Below, piece after piece: positions 48,305 to 60,200 of a DNA stretch of 64,000 bases. The position numbers and the translations under genes are program-made. A model generated the notes under the pieces. The model was not told the origin of the DNA, searched no databases, and worked only from the letters and a program-made list of their open reading frames with translations. Origin of the DNA: Mikania micrantha. Lineage: Eukaryota; Streptophyta; Magnoliopsida; Asterales; Asteraceae. The stretch lies in assembly GCA_009363875.1 (NCBI GenBank), contig CM018682.1:58612031-58676030 (forward strand). The letters run 5' to 3'. The first letter of the stretch is position 1. Each line of letters starts with the position of its first letter.

Positions 48305-49369
48305 ATAGTGACCTTGTGTAGCAACAAGGTTTATAACAAAAGAGTTTATAAAATCATTTATTTAAAAGTGTTTATCCTTCATAAATACATTTGAGTAAAT
48401 CGGTTGCAAAACAGTTCAAAGATTCTTTATAAAACCTTTTTAGTGAAAAGAGTTTAATAGTTGATAATTCCTTTAAAACAGTTGATGAATCCCTAGGATT
48501 CATAAAATGAACCCATAATATTTATAAGAATACACACACCTTGTGTAATGAAATATGATTGCAAACGATTGGTTTGATCACGTGTTCCACCCCAAAACAG
48601 TTATAAAACAGTAAAAGAGGGGCTAAAGTTCTCACCTGTCTGCAGTAGACTCTGAACTAAAACAGATAGCAAGTAGCAAACAGGACTTCTAATTGATTCC
48701 TATAACATTGTAATCATACATAAGATATAGGATTTATAATTGTATCGACTTTGATTCATTGATTGACTTTTGTTCTCTTGAAATTGATTATCACATGATA
48801 ACTTGTTCTCATGATTTGATTGTTGAGCAACTTGAAAGTTATGATTTGAAATACTTGATTGATCATGGGTCCAAGAAACGAATATGAAATGTTCCATTGT
48901 GCATAAATCTTATGCATAAAATGATAATTGTTTGAGAATTTGATAACCATTGATTAACATGACTTATGAGAAGATGTTCCAATTGTTTAAAGTCTTGTGA
49001 TTGTGAATTGATCCCATGATTAAGTTAAGTTGCAACTTAAACCAAAATTGATCATTTCACAATTATTGAATTTATGATCCAACATTAGCCATTGGCCTAT
49101 GTAACCATGATGGACCTTAAACCAAGTCTATGGGCCACTTAGGTTACCGATGGGCCAATTAGTATAATAGTGGATCTAATGGGCTTGGATTAGGCCTAAA
49201 GAGTTTAATTGGGCCAAACAATGTATATTTAAGCCAAGTAAACTTCCAAGGCATTATTGGTCCAACTTAAGATCATAATGGGCCGAAGCTATCTCCATTG
49301 GGCTTAGTTTAAACCTATGGGCCAAGTTGTTAATGGAATTGGGCCTTGTATCATTGAGTTGGGCCGAAT

Positions 49370-49810
49370 AGGTTTGGGCTGCCACCTTAGGCAGCGAACC
49401 TTCCATGTTGAGGGTCTAGGGTTCGGCCAACTAACATAACAAGGTTCGGCCCTCTGATGTGCATCCAAGGTTCGTCTAACATGTCATCAGGCAGGTTCAT
49501 GGATTTGTACAAGGCTCGGGGACCAGCTAGGGTTCGCCACATGCAGCACTAGGTTCATGATGGTTCGTCATAGGCTAAGAAATTGCATGAAGGTTCACAG
49601 CAAGGAGGGTTCGTGGTACTTGAATGCAAACAGGTTTGCTGAAATGTTTTGGTTCGTGAAGGTTCGTCCAGGAGGGTTCGTATGAGGCATGAAGGCTCGT
49701 GAGGACCCCTAGGGTTCGGCTGTTAACTCCACGAACCATGCAGGGTTCGCCTTATGATGTGTGTTCAACAGAAGGTTCGGCCGTAGGGTTGATCAGGGTT
49801 CGGCCGCCGA
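49370..49810. repeat. GGTTCG motif tract in gypsy3 3' LTR
   Basis: About twenty copies of GGTTCG or GGCTCG, often as AGGGTTCGGCC, lie 400-840 nt downstream of the TATA box; the matching tract in the 5' LTR is at 59321-59762. It holds the position that CATTCG tracts hold in gypsy1 and gypsy2. Confidence 0.85.
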
Positions 49811-50212
49811 ACCTGTAATTCTGCATCATCACCATCGCATAAAATCTGTTCTAGTTAGCTAGCTAGGTCGATTCATCATCAGAGAATGTTGCTACACAGT
49901 CGAGACTTAAAGGATAATGCAAATAAACCGGTTATGGGTGTATTTCACAACTCACAAACGAAAACCCTAATCTCGTGATTGTTCAAGCGTCAATACCTCG
50001 TTTTTGGCTGGATGAATCTGCGAAACTCTTGTACTTTCGTGTAGAGGATGTCGAGAGCTACGCGTGGACACCAAGAACACCAAAATCCGTCGAGAAACGA
50101 AGAAGATACGCGCGTTTGAAGTTCGGTTTTCTAGAGAGAGAGAGGGTATACGGGATTTTTAGAGAGAGAAATGGTTGTTGAGGTATTAAATGAGAAAATC
50201 ACCATCTTTAGA

Positions 50213-50222
50213 GCTTTTATAG
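50213..50222 (-). promoter_or_regulatory. TATA box of gypsy3 3' LTR
   Basis: The minus strand reads GGGCTATAAAAGCTC. The equivalent in the 5' LTR, the element's own promoter, is at 60164-60173. Confidence 0.75.
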
Positions 50223-50857
50223 CCCGTGTGGTATCCGGGTCCGTTTCGGTCGTTCGGTTCGCGTTTCCGGAACGTAACGCGTATTTTACGCGATTTTAAA
50301 TAAAAAGAGTTGTTAAACTCATTTAAATGATGAGTTTCAAAATTGTAAAAATATAAAATAATTAATTTATTTATTTTTACTCTTAGTTTGTTGCCAGATC
50401 GTTAAACATTCACAATTACGTGTATACCCGCAATCGCGTATGTTTTTCGATCGTATTAATTATTTAAAGTCGTTTAATCATAATTATAAGTTCAACATTC
50501 GTATCATTATGGATCGTCACCCATAACTATACTCAGTCTTGCTTACGTATTACGATTCTTGTTGAATTAATTGTCATAATATTCGTCTTAACACTACGCA
50601 CCAACACTATCCTGTTACACCGAACGCAGTATATATATAGGGCTCACTCTCGCTGCCCACCACTGTTTCGATATAACACAATACTGTTCTTGCCTAGTGA
50701 ACTCGACTGTAAATAAATAATACATACTTGTTAAATAATAATGATTCTAACACACAAGCACATAATGAACACATGATTCACATTGACTGACTGAACATGG
50801 ACACACATTGTTCTAACACTGTTTACTACTACCATGACTAAATGCACAAATGTTACA

Positions 50858-50892
50858 GTCTCCCCTAGTTAAGGGAATTTCGTCCCGAAATT
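50858..50892 (-). promoter_or_regulatory. gypsy3 polypurine tract and stop-overlapping palindrome
   Basis: The minus strand reads AACTAGGGGAGAC directly before TGTAACA. The perfect palindrome AATTTCGGGACGAAATT (50876-50892) overlaps the TAA stop codon of gag-pol at 50891-50893. Confidence 0.85.
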
Positions 50893-53800
50893 AACTAGCC
50901 GAAGATACTGTAAAAAGATTAGGGTACTTAAGCTTCATCTGGTCTTCACGTTCCCAGGTGAACTCAGCACCGCGTTTGCCCTCCCACCGTACCTTTACGA
51001 TCGGGATACGGCTGCGTTTAAGTTTCTTGACCCCATGATCCATGATTTCAACCGGACGTTCTATGAATTGCATGTTATTCTGAATCTGAATGTCTTCCAG
51101 TGGAATCTGAACATCATGATCCGCTAAGCATTTCTTAAGATTAGACACATGAAAAGTATCATGGACATTGCTTAGCTCCACTGGAAGTTTGAGTTTGTAG
51201 GCTACGGGACCAATCCGTTCCAGGATCTCAAAAGGTCCAACGTACCTTGGTGCCAGTTTCCCTTTCTTCCCGAATCGGACAACGCCTTTCCAGGGAGAAA
51301 CTTTGAGTAAGACTCGGTCACCGACTTGAAACTCAAGCGGTTTCCGACGTCGATCAGCATAACTCTTTTGCCGATCTCGTGCGGCCTTAAGCCGTGACTG
51401 AATGATTGTGATTTTGTCTGATGTTTCCTGAATGAGTTCTGGTCCTACGACCTGTGAGTCACCAATCTCGGTCCAACAGACCGGTGATCGGCACTTTCTA
51501 CCATATAGAGCTTCGAATGGTGCACATTGAATGCTCGTATGATAGCTATTGTTATATGAAAACTCAATGAGTGGGAGATGAGTGTCCCAACTTCCACCGA
51601 AGTCAATGACACAAGAACGAAGCATGTCCTCAAGTGTTTGGATAGTCCTTTCGCTTTGACCATCGGTTTGGGGATGATACGCCGTGCTAAGATTAACACG
51701 CGTTCCCAAAGCCTTTTGCAATGATTGCCAAAACCGAGAAGTGAAACGACTATCACGATCAGATATGATTGATGTTGGAGTACCATGACGTGCAATGATT
51801 TCGTTGATGTACAGAGTAGATAGCTTCTCCATTTTGTAATCCTCTCGGATAGGGAGAAAATGAGCAGATTTGGTGAGTCGATCAACGATCACCCAAATCG
51901 AATCGAAACCTCGTGGAGTTCTCGGCAACTTTGTTATGAAATCCATGGAAATTTGCTCCCATTTCCATTGAGGAATTTCAGGTTGCTGCAGAAGTCCCGA
52001 AGGCTTTTGATGTTCTGCTTTGACTTTTGAACATGTAAGACACTTTCCCACGTACAGTGCTATGTCTTTCTTCATTCCCGGCCACCAGTAAGATGTCCTC
52101 AAGTCCTGATACATCTTATCGGCTCCAGGATGAACTGAGTATCGCGACTTATGAGCCTCATCACAGATGAGTGTGCGCAATTCTTCAGACTTTGGAATCC
52201 AAATGCGGCCGTTGAGATATAACACCCCGTCAGTTCGAGGTTCTAGTTTCTTCTCAATGCCACAATCCAAGTCTGTCTTGAGTTGATTGTCTGTTACTAC
52301 TTGTTGCTGTGTAATACGAATCAAGTCTTTCAAGTTTGGCTGTGTGTTGATCTCCATGGCTCTTACACGAATTGGTTTGACTGGTTCCTTGCGACTAAGA
52401 GCATCCGCCACCACATTGGCTTTACCCGGATGGTAACGAATCTCACAGTCGTAATCAGTTAGAAGCTCAACCCAACGCCGTTGTCTCATGTTGAGTTCTT
52501 TCTGATTGAGAATGTGTTGTAGGCTCTTGTGGTCTGTATAGATGACACATTTTGTACCATACAGGTAGTGTCTCCAAATCTTCAATGCAAAGACCACAGC
52601 CCCTAACTCAAGGTCATGAGTAGTGTAATTCTTCTCGTGAACCTTAAGTTGTCTTGAAGCATAAGCAATGACCTTATCCCGTTGCATAAGTACACAACCA
52701 AGACCAAGGTTTGAAGCATCACAGTAGACAATGAAATCATCACTGCCTTCTGGAAGACTAAGGATAGGGGAATTGCATAACTTCTGTTTAAGAAGTTGAA
52801 ATGCATCTTCTTGTTTCTGTCCCCATATAAAGGCTTGACTTTTCTGAGTCAGTGTGGTAAGTGGCAAAGCAATCTTAGAGAAATTTGCAATGAATCTTCT
52901 GTAATAACCTGCCAAACCCAGAAATGAACGAATCTCTGTTGGAGTAGATGGGGTAGTCCAGTTCTTAATCGCCTCAATCTTCGCCAGATTTACATGTATC
53001 CCATCTTTGTTTATGACATGTCCTAAGAAGTGAACCTCCTTCAGCCAAAATTCACATTTTGAGAATTTAGCATAAAGTTGTTCTCCTCTTAGTAGTTCTA
53101 GGACTTTCCTCAAATGATCTTCATGCTCTTGTTCTGACTTGGAATAAATCAATATATCGTCAATAAAGACAATAACAAACTGATCCAAGTATGGCCTGCA
53201 GACTCGATTCATCAAGTCCATGAACACTGCAGGTGCATTGGTCAGCCCAAATGGCATAACCACGAACTCATAGTGTCCATACCGAGTCCTAAATGCATTC
53301 TTTGGTATATCCTCATCATTTACTCGTAACTGATGATACCCAGATCGTAAGTCAATCTTAGAGAAGCAAGTTGCGCCCTGTAATTGATCAAACAAATCAT
53401 CGATCCTAGGCAGAGGATATCTATTCTTGATTGTCAACTTATTCAGCTCACGATAGTCGATGCACATACGAAATGAACCGTCTTTCTTTTTGACAAAGAG
53501 AACCGGAGCTCCCCATGGAGAGAAACTCGGTCTTATGAAACCTTTGTCTAAAAGTTCTTGAAGCTGACTAGACAGTTCTTGCATTTCAGACGGTGCTAAT
53601 CGATACGGTGACTTCGCCACTGGGTTTGCTCCAGGGACGAGATCAATTCTAAACTCCACTTGTCGGACTGGTGGTAGTCCAGGCAAGTCTTCTGGAAATA
53701 CGTCTGGATAATCTCTGATAACTGGAACATCTCCAACTGCTTTCTTTTCAGGTTTCTTTTCCACTACATGAGCTAGGAAAGCATAATATTTCTTCTTCAA

Positions 53801-55441
53801 GTACTTCCTCGCCTTGATACACGATACAATCTTCAATCCGCGGCATGGTTTCTCGCCGTAGACTATCATCGTTTCGCCGGACGGTAAGGGAATTCGGATA
53901 AGTTTCTCAGAGCATACGATTTCAGCATTGTTTTTGGATAACCAATCCATTCCTATCACAACTTCGAAACTTCCAAGCGTCATAGGAATAAGATCGATGA
54001 GGAAAGAATGGTCGTTTAATCTTAATTCACAACCATGGATTATGGAATCTACAATTATAGTCTTACCATTCGCTACTTCTACTGTATAGGGAGCAGTAAG
54101 TATAGATAGTTGCATATTAAGCAAAGAAGCAGTATGAGCAGAGATAAAGCTTTTATCAGCACCAGTATCAAATATGATAGAAACGTAGTGATCATTGATA
54201 AGAAATGTACCCGTGATGACTGCCGGATCCTCACGTGCTTCGGCAGTTCCAATAACAAAAGCACGAGCAGCAGCAGTATTGTTGTTGAGTTTCGGACACT
54301 GGTTTCTGAAGTGTCCTTCTGCTCCACAATTATAACAGGCCCTTCCACCTGTAGCAGCAGTGATAGTGGTAGCAGTAGTTGCAGCAGCAAGATGAGCAGC
54401 TCGGCATGTAGCTGCAAAGTGTCCCATACGCCCACACTTGAGACACTTCTTGCAAGGAGAGTTGGGCAGATGATGATACTGGCATTTGGTGCAAAGTGGA
54501 AACTGGCCAGTATAAGGCTTTCTGGCATTAGCTGGTTGTGGCATAGCAGTGATAGGTGTGGCATGAGTAGGTGCAGCCGCAGTCAACGCTGCAAAGTTCT
54601 TGATTGTCTTTTGCTTCTTCTTCTTGTGATGGTGTTGTTCAGGCTTCTTGCCTTCTTCAATCTGTGCTCTCTTGAATCCCTTTCGGGTGAGCACTCCAGA
54701 CTTCACATACTCCTCAGTAAGAGTAGCACCAAGTTGGATGGCTGCCTCCAAAGTAGTAGGGTTATTACCCATGACAGTTCCCCTGACTACTAAGGGTAGA
54801 CCTTCAATGTATTTCTCTATCCTGCGGGATAGAGGAGTAACCAAATGTGGTACCAGAATACACAACTCATGGAATCGGGTTGTATACTTCGCGTTATCTC
54901 CACTATCTTGCACCAAATTCCACATCTCCACCTCAAGTTTCTTCAGTTCATGACGTGGACAGAACTTTTCCACAAGCAAGTTCTTGAATCCGTCCCATGG
55001 TAAAGCTAAAGCGACTTCGCGTCCTCTGGTGTTCTTTTCAGAATTCCACCAAGTGAGTGCGCCCTTATGAAAAGCGCTTGAGGCCATCTTGACCTTCAGA
55101 TTCTCAGGGCATCCAGTGAAGTCGAGAATGTCCTCAATGCTCTCTAACCACTGTAGTAGACCAGTAGCTCCTTCTGTACCAGCGTACTTAGGAGGCTTAG
55201 CATCATTGAACTGCTTGAAAGTGAAGTTAGCAGTTCCAGTAGTTGTAGCATTTGAGTTATGTGCTGAATCACTAGTACTTCCCCGAAGATTCTGGGTAAT
55301 ATCAGTGACCATACCAGGGATTACATCCCGCATATGAACAGCGATAGCTCGAGCAATCTTGTTGATCTCATCGTCGTTGCCACTTGTTGAACCCCCTCCG
55401 TTAGGATCACGTCGGGGAGGCATTCTACGAATAGAAGCCAC
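50891..55441 (-). CDS. gypsy3 gag-pol polyprotein (1,516 aa), intact
   Basis: One frame encodes all the proteins for cytoplasmic particle assembly, reverse transcription and nuclear integration. In order: gag domain (about residues 75-245: KPPKYAG, TWWNSEK, CPRHELKKLE); a basic KKKKQK patch near 275; a Cys/His-rich stretch and two CCHC knuckles (CLKCGRMGHFAATC about 333-346, CYNCGAEGHFRNQC about 369-382); protease DTGAD near 425; RT with the catalytic FIDD near 760; RNase H (YCDAS, LELGA, YTDHKS); integrase with its His/Cys finger and D-D-E residues in MDFITK, ISDRDSRF and GQSERT; the GPFE module near 1403; and a chromodomain (about 1455-1510: VRWEGKRG, EFTWEREDQ, LKYPNLF). No stops or shifts are seen. 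The ATG at 55441 is the first; the ATG six codons later (MPPRR) matches the gypsy1 and gypsy2 starts and is an equally good start. Gag and pol share one frame, so any excess of gag must be set by another means. Confidence 0.96.
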   Translation of the reverse strand: MASIRRMPPRRDPNGGGSTSGNDDEINKIARAIAVHMRDVIPGMVTDITQNLRGSTSDSAHNSNATTTGTANFTFKQFNDAKPPKYAGTEGATGLLQWLESIEDILDFTGCPENLKVKMASSAFHKGALTWWNSEKNTRGREVALALPWDGFKNLLVEKFCPRHELKKLEVEMWNLVQDSGDNAKYTTRFHELCILVPHLVTPLSRRIEKYIEGLPLVVRGTVMGNNPTTLEAAIQLGATLTEEYVKSGVLTRKGFKRAQIEEGKKPEQHHHKKKKQKTIKNFAALTAAAPTHATPITAMPQPANARKPYTGQFPLCTKCQYHHLPNSPCKKCLKCGRMGHFAATCRAAHLAAATTATTITAATGGRACYNCGAEGHFRNQCPKLNNNTAAARAFVIGTAEAREDPAVITGTFLINDHYVSIIFDTGADKSFISAHTASLLNMQLSILTAPYTVEVANGKTIIVDSIIHGCELRLNDHSFLIDLIPMTLGSFEVVIGMDWLSKNNAEIVCSEKLIRIPLPSGETMIVYGEKPCRGLKIVSCIKARKYLKKKYYAFLAHVVEKKPEKKAVGDVPVIRDYPDVFPEDLPGLPPVRQVEFRIDLVPGANPVAKSPYRLAPSEMQELSSQLQELLDKGFIRPSFSPWGAPVLFVKKKDGSFRMCIDYRELNKLTIKNRYPLPRIDDLFDQLQGATCFSKIDLRSGYHQLRVNDEDIPKNAFRTRYGHYEFVVMPFGLTNAPAVFMDLMNRVCRPYLDQFVIVFIDDILIYSKSEQEHEDHLRKVLELLRGEQLYAKFSKCEFWLKEVHFLGHVINKDGIHVNLAKIEAIKNWTTPSTPTEIRSFLGLAGYYRRFIANFSKIALPLTTLTQKSQAFIWGQKQEDAFQLLKQKLCNSPILSLPEGSDDFIVYCDASNLGLGCVLMQRDKVIAYASRQLKVHEKNYTTHDLELGAVVFALKIWRHYLYGTKCVIYTDHKSLQHILNQKELNMRQRRWVELLTDYDCEIRYHPGKANVVADALSRKEPVKPIRVRAMEINTQPNLKDLIRITQQQVVTDNQLKTDLDCGIEKKLEPRTDGVLYLNGRIWIPKSEELRTLICDEAHKSRYSVHPGADKMYQDLRTSYWWPGMKKDIALYVGKCLTCSKVKAEHQKPSGLLQQPEIPQWKWEQISMDFITKLPRTPRGFDSIWVIVDRLTKSAHFLPIREDYKMEKLSTLYINEIIARHGTPTSIISDRDSRFTSRFWQSLQKALGTRVNLSTAYHPQTDGQSERTIQTLEDMLRSCVIDFGGSWDTHLPLIEFSYNNSYHTSIQCAPFEALYGRKCRSPVCWTEIGDSQVVGPELIQETSDKITIIQSRLKAARDRQKSYADRRRKPLEFQVGDRVLLKVSPWKGVVRFGKKGKLAPRYVGPFEILERIGPVAYKLKLPVELSNVHDTFHVSNLKKCLADHDVQIPLEDIQIQNNMQFIERPVEIMDHGVKKLKRSRIPIVKVRWEGKRGAEFTWEREDQMKLKYPNLFTVSSAS

Positions 55442-57194
55442 AAGCGGGTCAGTAATGAGGAAGGATACAATTGAATTTTCATGATAAGGTCAGTAATATA
55501 TCCATACTACTAGTATTATCATTCAATTGTAATATGATCCAGTACACGTATAAGTTGTCAACTTATTGCATACTTATCATGTGAATATGTACGATGTCCC
55601 ATGATCTCTCCACCAAACCTACACACTGACACTTTCCTGATATACCGAAAACAGCTTATATATAGGGCTCACTCTCGCTGCCCACCACCGTTTCAATATA
55701 CCATGATCATGCCCTTGCTAGCATTTGGCAACACGTTTGTACTGATTCCCAAGTGTGTTCCATTGATTAAGAATCTCATGATCTCTGATCAACTTGAACT
55801 ATGTTTGATTCCATGATTGATCTATGATTATGTTATGCGTGCACCTACTAACAGTTGTTAACATGTAGAACTAAATCATACGTGTGTTCTACACTTTCCT
55901 GTTAACCTATGTCAGTAAGTACTAATGATGTAATCACTTAAGAATTTCACTTAAGGTTTACATTTAAAGAATGTTCACAACTTGATTGATTCACCATAAT
56001 GTTTGGTTCATCCAAGTTTGAATTTCACTATGATTTGATTCACCAATGATTGTTTCCCAAATGTTTGTATCCCATGTGTTTGACTAACGTTCAATGATTC
56101 CAGTTGATCCCGAATCCTCACTCCAAATACGAACGCCGGATTCCCCCTAACATACTGAAATAAGCTTATATATAGGGTAAGCTCTCACCGACCCACCACT
56201 TACCTCAACACGTCAGCGTTAATCCGTCGTCTATATTTGAGGCTAAGATTCCAACTGTTGCTTGATTATGATTGTTTCATGATTGCCACCTGTTCTCAGA
56301 ATATGGTTATGATTATGTAAACCATGGTTCTTAATTTTCTTGAAATTAAAACCTTAGGTTTTAGCATGTGTGTCCTAGGTTAATTAACCTAGGTTCTCAA
56401 TACCTACGGTATCGAGTATAATGATCTCTTGTGAGAACTTCAACTAAAGAATACTGTTACACAGATTCTAAGTTATAAAGTTCCTATGATAGTGAACACC
56501 TGATAATGATAACAATGACAAGGATTTCAAATCAAGATTCTAAATTAATAGTTCTTGACCTTTGAATTCCTATAATGAGCATGACAAGGATTTCAAATCA
56601 AGACTCTAAATTAATAGGTCTTGACATTTGAATTCCTATAATGAATATGACAAGGATTTCAAATCAAGACTCTAAATTAATAGATCTTGACCTTTGAATT
56701 CCTATAATGGATATGACAAGGACTTTAAATCAAAGATACCAATCTTTGCCTCTAAATCCTATATTGAATATGACAAGGACTTTAGATCAAAGATACCAAT
56801 CTTTGCCTCTAAATCCTATAATGAATATGACAAGAAATTCATATCAAAGATACTGAAAATACAGATCTTTTCCTCCGAATTTCTATAATGATCTCTGTGT
56901 GAGAATTTCAGATCAAGGATACTAAGAATACAGATCCTTGCCTCTGAAATCCTTAAATGCATATGTGTGAGAATTTAATCCGGTTTCTAAAATTATAGAA
57001 GTCCGATTCAAATTCTTTGACTCAATATCTAATCTTAGTAAAATGTCCCTAAGATCTTTCAAGCTTATTGTAGACTTAATGCTCACTAAAGTTACTTAGA
57101 TCCTAAGTTCCTCAAGCCCATAGCACTTAGTCCTGTTGGGTAGCTTAGGTTATAGTCTAGGTCGTTAAACATTGGGTTTTTCCTAGTTCTCTAC
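55442..57194 (-). other. gypsy3 5' leader
   Basis: This is 1.75 kb of untranslated sequence between the primer site and gag. It holds two copies of a segment also found in the LTR upstream of the TATA box (TTATATATAGGG followed by CCCACCAC; 55615-55700 and 56125-56205, compare 50601-50680) and a tandem array at 56500-56950. I see no long reading frame. Confidence 0.85.
56500..56950. repeat. Tandem array of about 60-bp units in gypsy3 leader
   Basis: About seven diverging units share CCTATAATG, ATATGACAAGGA and TTCAAATCAAGA. Each contains a small hairpin of the type TCAAGA...TCTTGA or AAAGAT...ATCTTT, with both arms changing together between units. Confidence 0.8.
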
Positions 57195-57213
57195 AACCTT
57201 GGCTCTGATACCA
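57195..57213 (-). promoter_or_regulatory. gypsy3 primer-binding site (tRNA-iMet)
   Basis: The minus strand reads TGGTATCAGAGCCAAGGTT, matching the 3' end of initiator tRNA-Met with one difference, 3 bases from the 5' LTR at 57217. Confidence 0.92.
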
Positions 57214-57216
57214 ACC

Positions 57217-60200
57217 TGTCACACCCCTGCGCCGCATGCGGAATCCACGGCGCGGTGACGTATGAACAGTTGAATCATGCACAAGTATTGAATAAGAACA
57301 ACCACAATGGTTTACTACGTTGCATAATGTTAGACAATTGTTTGGTTACAGGCAATTTAACTATCAAAATAAGACAACTACAGACCCAAAATATAGTTTA
57401 CAAAATAAGACTCCAAACAAGACAATTAAACAATTAGGATTTAATGAGTTTCTATTCCATCCTAGCATGTTTCTTCATCTTGTTCTATCTTAATCGGTCT
57501 CCTTAGTTGTCCCTGAGAATGTCTTAAACCTGATTACCTGAAACACGTGAAAAGTAACTGTCAACTACAGACGTAGTTGGTGAGAACAATAGGTTTAATC
57601 ATTTGTAAGCATGAGTATATGATATAAGGCATAGGTAAGTTAAAGCAACATAAGATTCACACGGATGAGCTGCAACCCAAACTAACATCAAGTAAGAAAA
57701 TGAGTGGAAACAGTCCAATCACTGTTTGCACGAGAGTCAACATATAATATCAAGTCCCAAACCACGTTTGGAGTTAGATAATGTGTCAACAGTTTTGATA
57801 AAACCATATGTAACCGAAATCTGCAGTTAGTTTATAAAACAAATTTAAAAACTAACTGCAGCAATCGGCCTGCCCCAATGTGTGTGTCCGCTTTCCCTTG
57901 TTGTGATCACCCAGTACTAACGCTAATGAATATGATACTTGATGCTTTTACAAGTTTGTTTACAACAATAGACACCATGTTTCTGAACCTTTCTTTAACC
58001 GGATGTGTTAATGCCTTAATTGACAACATGAATTGAAAACCTAGATTTAATTCCACGAATTAAATCCTTTGTTTTGAATACCATGAAATGAATCTGTTGA
58101 TTTGAATACCATGAAATGAACCACTTGATTTGAATACCATGAAATGAACCACTTGATTTGAATACCATGAAATGAACCACTTGATTTGAATACCATGAAA
58201 TGAACCACTTGATTTGAATACCATGGAATGAACCACTTGATTTGAATACCATAAAATAGTGACCTTGTGAAGCAACAAGTTTTATAACAAAAGAGTTTAT
58301 AAAATCATTTATTTAAAAGTGTTTATCCTTCATAAATACATTTGAGTAAATCGGTTGCAAAACAGTTCAAAGATTCTTTATAAAACCTTTTTAGTGAAAA
58401 GAGTTTAATAGTTGATAATTCCTTTAAAACAGTTGATGAATCCCTAGGATTCATAAAATGAACCCATAATATTTATAAGAATACACACACCTTGTGTAAT
58501 GAAATATGATTGCAAACGATTGGTTTGATCACGTGTTCCACCCCAAAACAGTTATAAAACAGTAAAAGAGGGGCTAAAGTTCTCACCTGTCTGCAGTAGA
58601 CTCTGAACTAAAACAGATAGCAAGTAGCAAACAGGACTTCTAATTGATTCCTATAACATTGTAATCATACATAAGATATAGGATTTATAATTGTATCGAC
58701 TTTGATTCATTGATTGACTTTTGTTCTCTTGAAATTGATTATCACATGATAACTTGTTCTCATGATTTGATTGTTGAGCAACTTGAAAGTTATGATTTGA
58801 AATACTTGATTGATCATGGGTCCAAGAAACGAATATGAAATGTTCCATTGTGCATAAATCTTATGCATAAAATGATAATTGTTTGAGAATTTGATAACCA
58901 TTGATTAACATGACTTATGAGAAGATGTTCCAATTGTTTAAAGTCTTGTGATTGTGAATTGATCCCATGATTAAGTTAAGTTGCAACTTAAACCAAAATT
59001 GATCATTTCACAATTATTGAATTTATGATCCAACATTAGCCATTGGCCTATGTAACCATGATGGACCTTAAACCAAGTCTATGGGCCACTTAGGTTACCG
59101 ATGGGCCAATTAGTATAATAGTGGATCTAATGGGCTTGGATTAGGCCTAAAGAGTTTAATTGGGCCAAACAATGTATATTTAAGCCAAGTAAACTTCCAA
59201 GGCATTATTGGTCCAACTTAAGATCATAATGGGCCGAAGCTATCTCCATTGGGCTTAGTTTAAACCTATGGGCCAAGTTGTTAATGGAATTGGGCCTTGT
59301 ATCATTGAGTTGGGCCGAATAGGTTTGGGCTGCCACCTTAGGCAGCGAACCTTCCATGTTGAGGGTCTAGGGTTCGGCCAACTAACATAACAAGGTTCGG
59401 CCCTCTGATGTGCATCCAAGGTTCGTCTAACATGTCATCAGGCAGGTTCATGGATTTGTACAAGGCTCGGGGACCAGCTAGGGTTCGCCACATGCAGCAC
59501 TAGGTTCATGATGGTTCGTCATAGGCTAAGAAATTGCATGAAGGTTCGCAGCAAGGAGGGTTCGTGGTACTTTAATGCAAACAGGTTTGCTGAAATGTTT
59601 TGGTTCGTGAAGGTTCGTCCAGGAGGGTTCGTATGAGGCATGAAGGCTCGTGAGGACCCCTAGGGTTCGGCTGTTAACTCCACGAACCATGCAGGGTTCG
59701 CCTTATGATGTGTGTTCAACAGAAGGTTCGGCCGTAGGGTTGATCAGGGTTCGGCCGCCGAACCTGTAATTCTGCATCATCACCATCGCATAAAATCTGT
59801 TCTAGTTAGCTAGCTAGGTCGATTCATCATCAGAGAATGTTGCTACACAGTCGAGACTTAAAGGATAATGCAAATAAACCGGTTATGGGTGTATTTCACA
59901 ACTCACAAACGGAAACCCTAATCTCGTGATTGTTCAAGCGTCAATACCTCGTTTTTGGCTGGATGAATCTACGAAACTCTTGTACTTTCGTGTAGAGGAT
60001 GTCGAGAGCTACGCGTGGACACCAAGAACACCAAAATCCGTCGAGAAACGAAGAAGATACGCGCGTTTGAAGTTCGGTTTTCTAGAGAGAGAGAAGGTAT
60101 ACGGGATTTTTAGAGAGAGAAATGGTTGTTGAGGTATTAAATGAGAAAATCACCATCTTTAGAGCTTTTATAGCCCGTGTGGTATCCGGGTCCGTTTCGG

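Larger units (their letters stand above)
47266..50857 (-). repeat. gypsy3 3' LTR (3,592 bp)
   Basis: It runs from TGTCACACCCCTGCGCCGC to AATGTTACA on the plus strand. Landmarks in transcription order: TATA 50222-50213; donor-like CGAG|GTATT at 49996; GGTTCG tract 49810-49370; donor-like CAG|GTGAGAAC at 48635; 28-bp minisatellite 48304-48122; GTTCTCACC complement 47636-47628; acceptor-like TTTCAG at 47587. Confidence 0.95.

Noticed and set aside
48065..48327. Short frames with 28-residue repeats (also at 58016-58278), and a possible CRISPR-like array
   Set aside because: They translate a 28-bp minisatellite. The units are contiguous without unique spacers, inside a plant LTR, so a CRISPR array is excluded.
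54110..54793. 227-codon plus-strand frame
   Set aside because: It is antisense to the gag/nucleocapsid part of the intact gypsy3 polyprotein.
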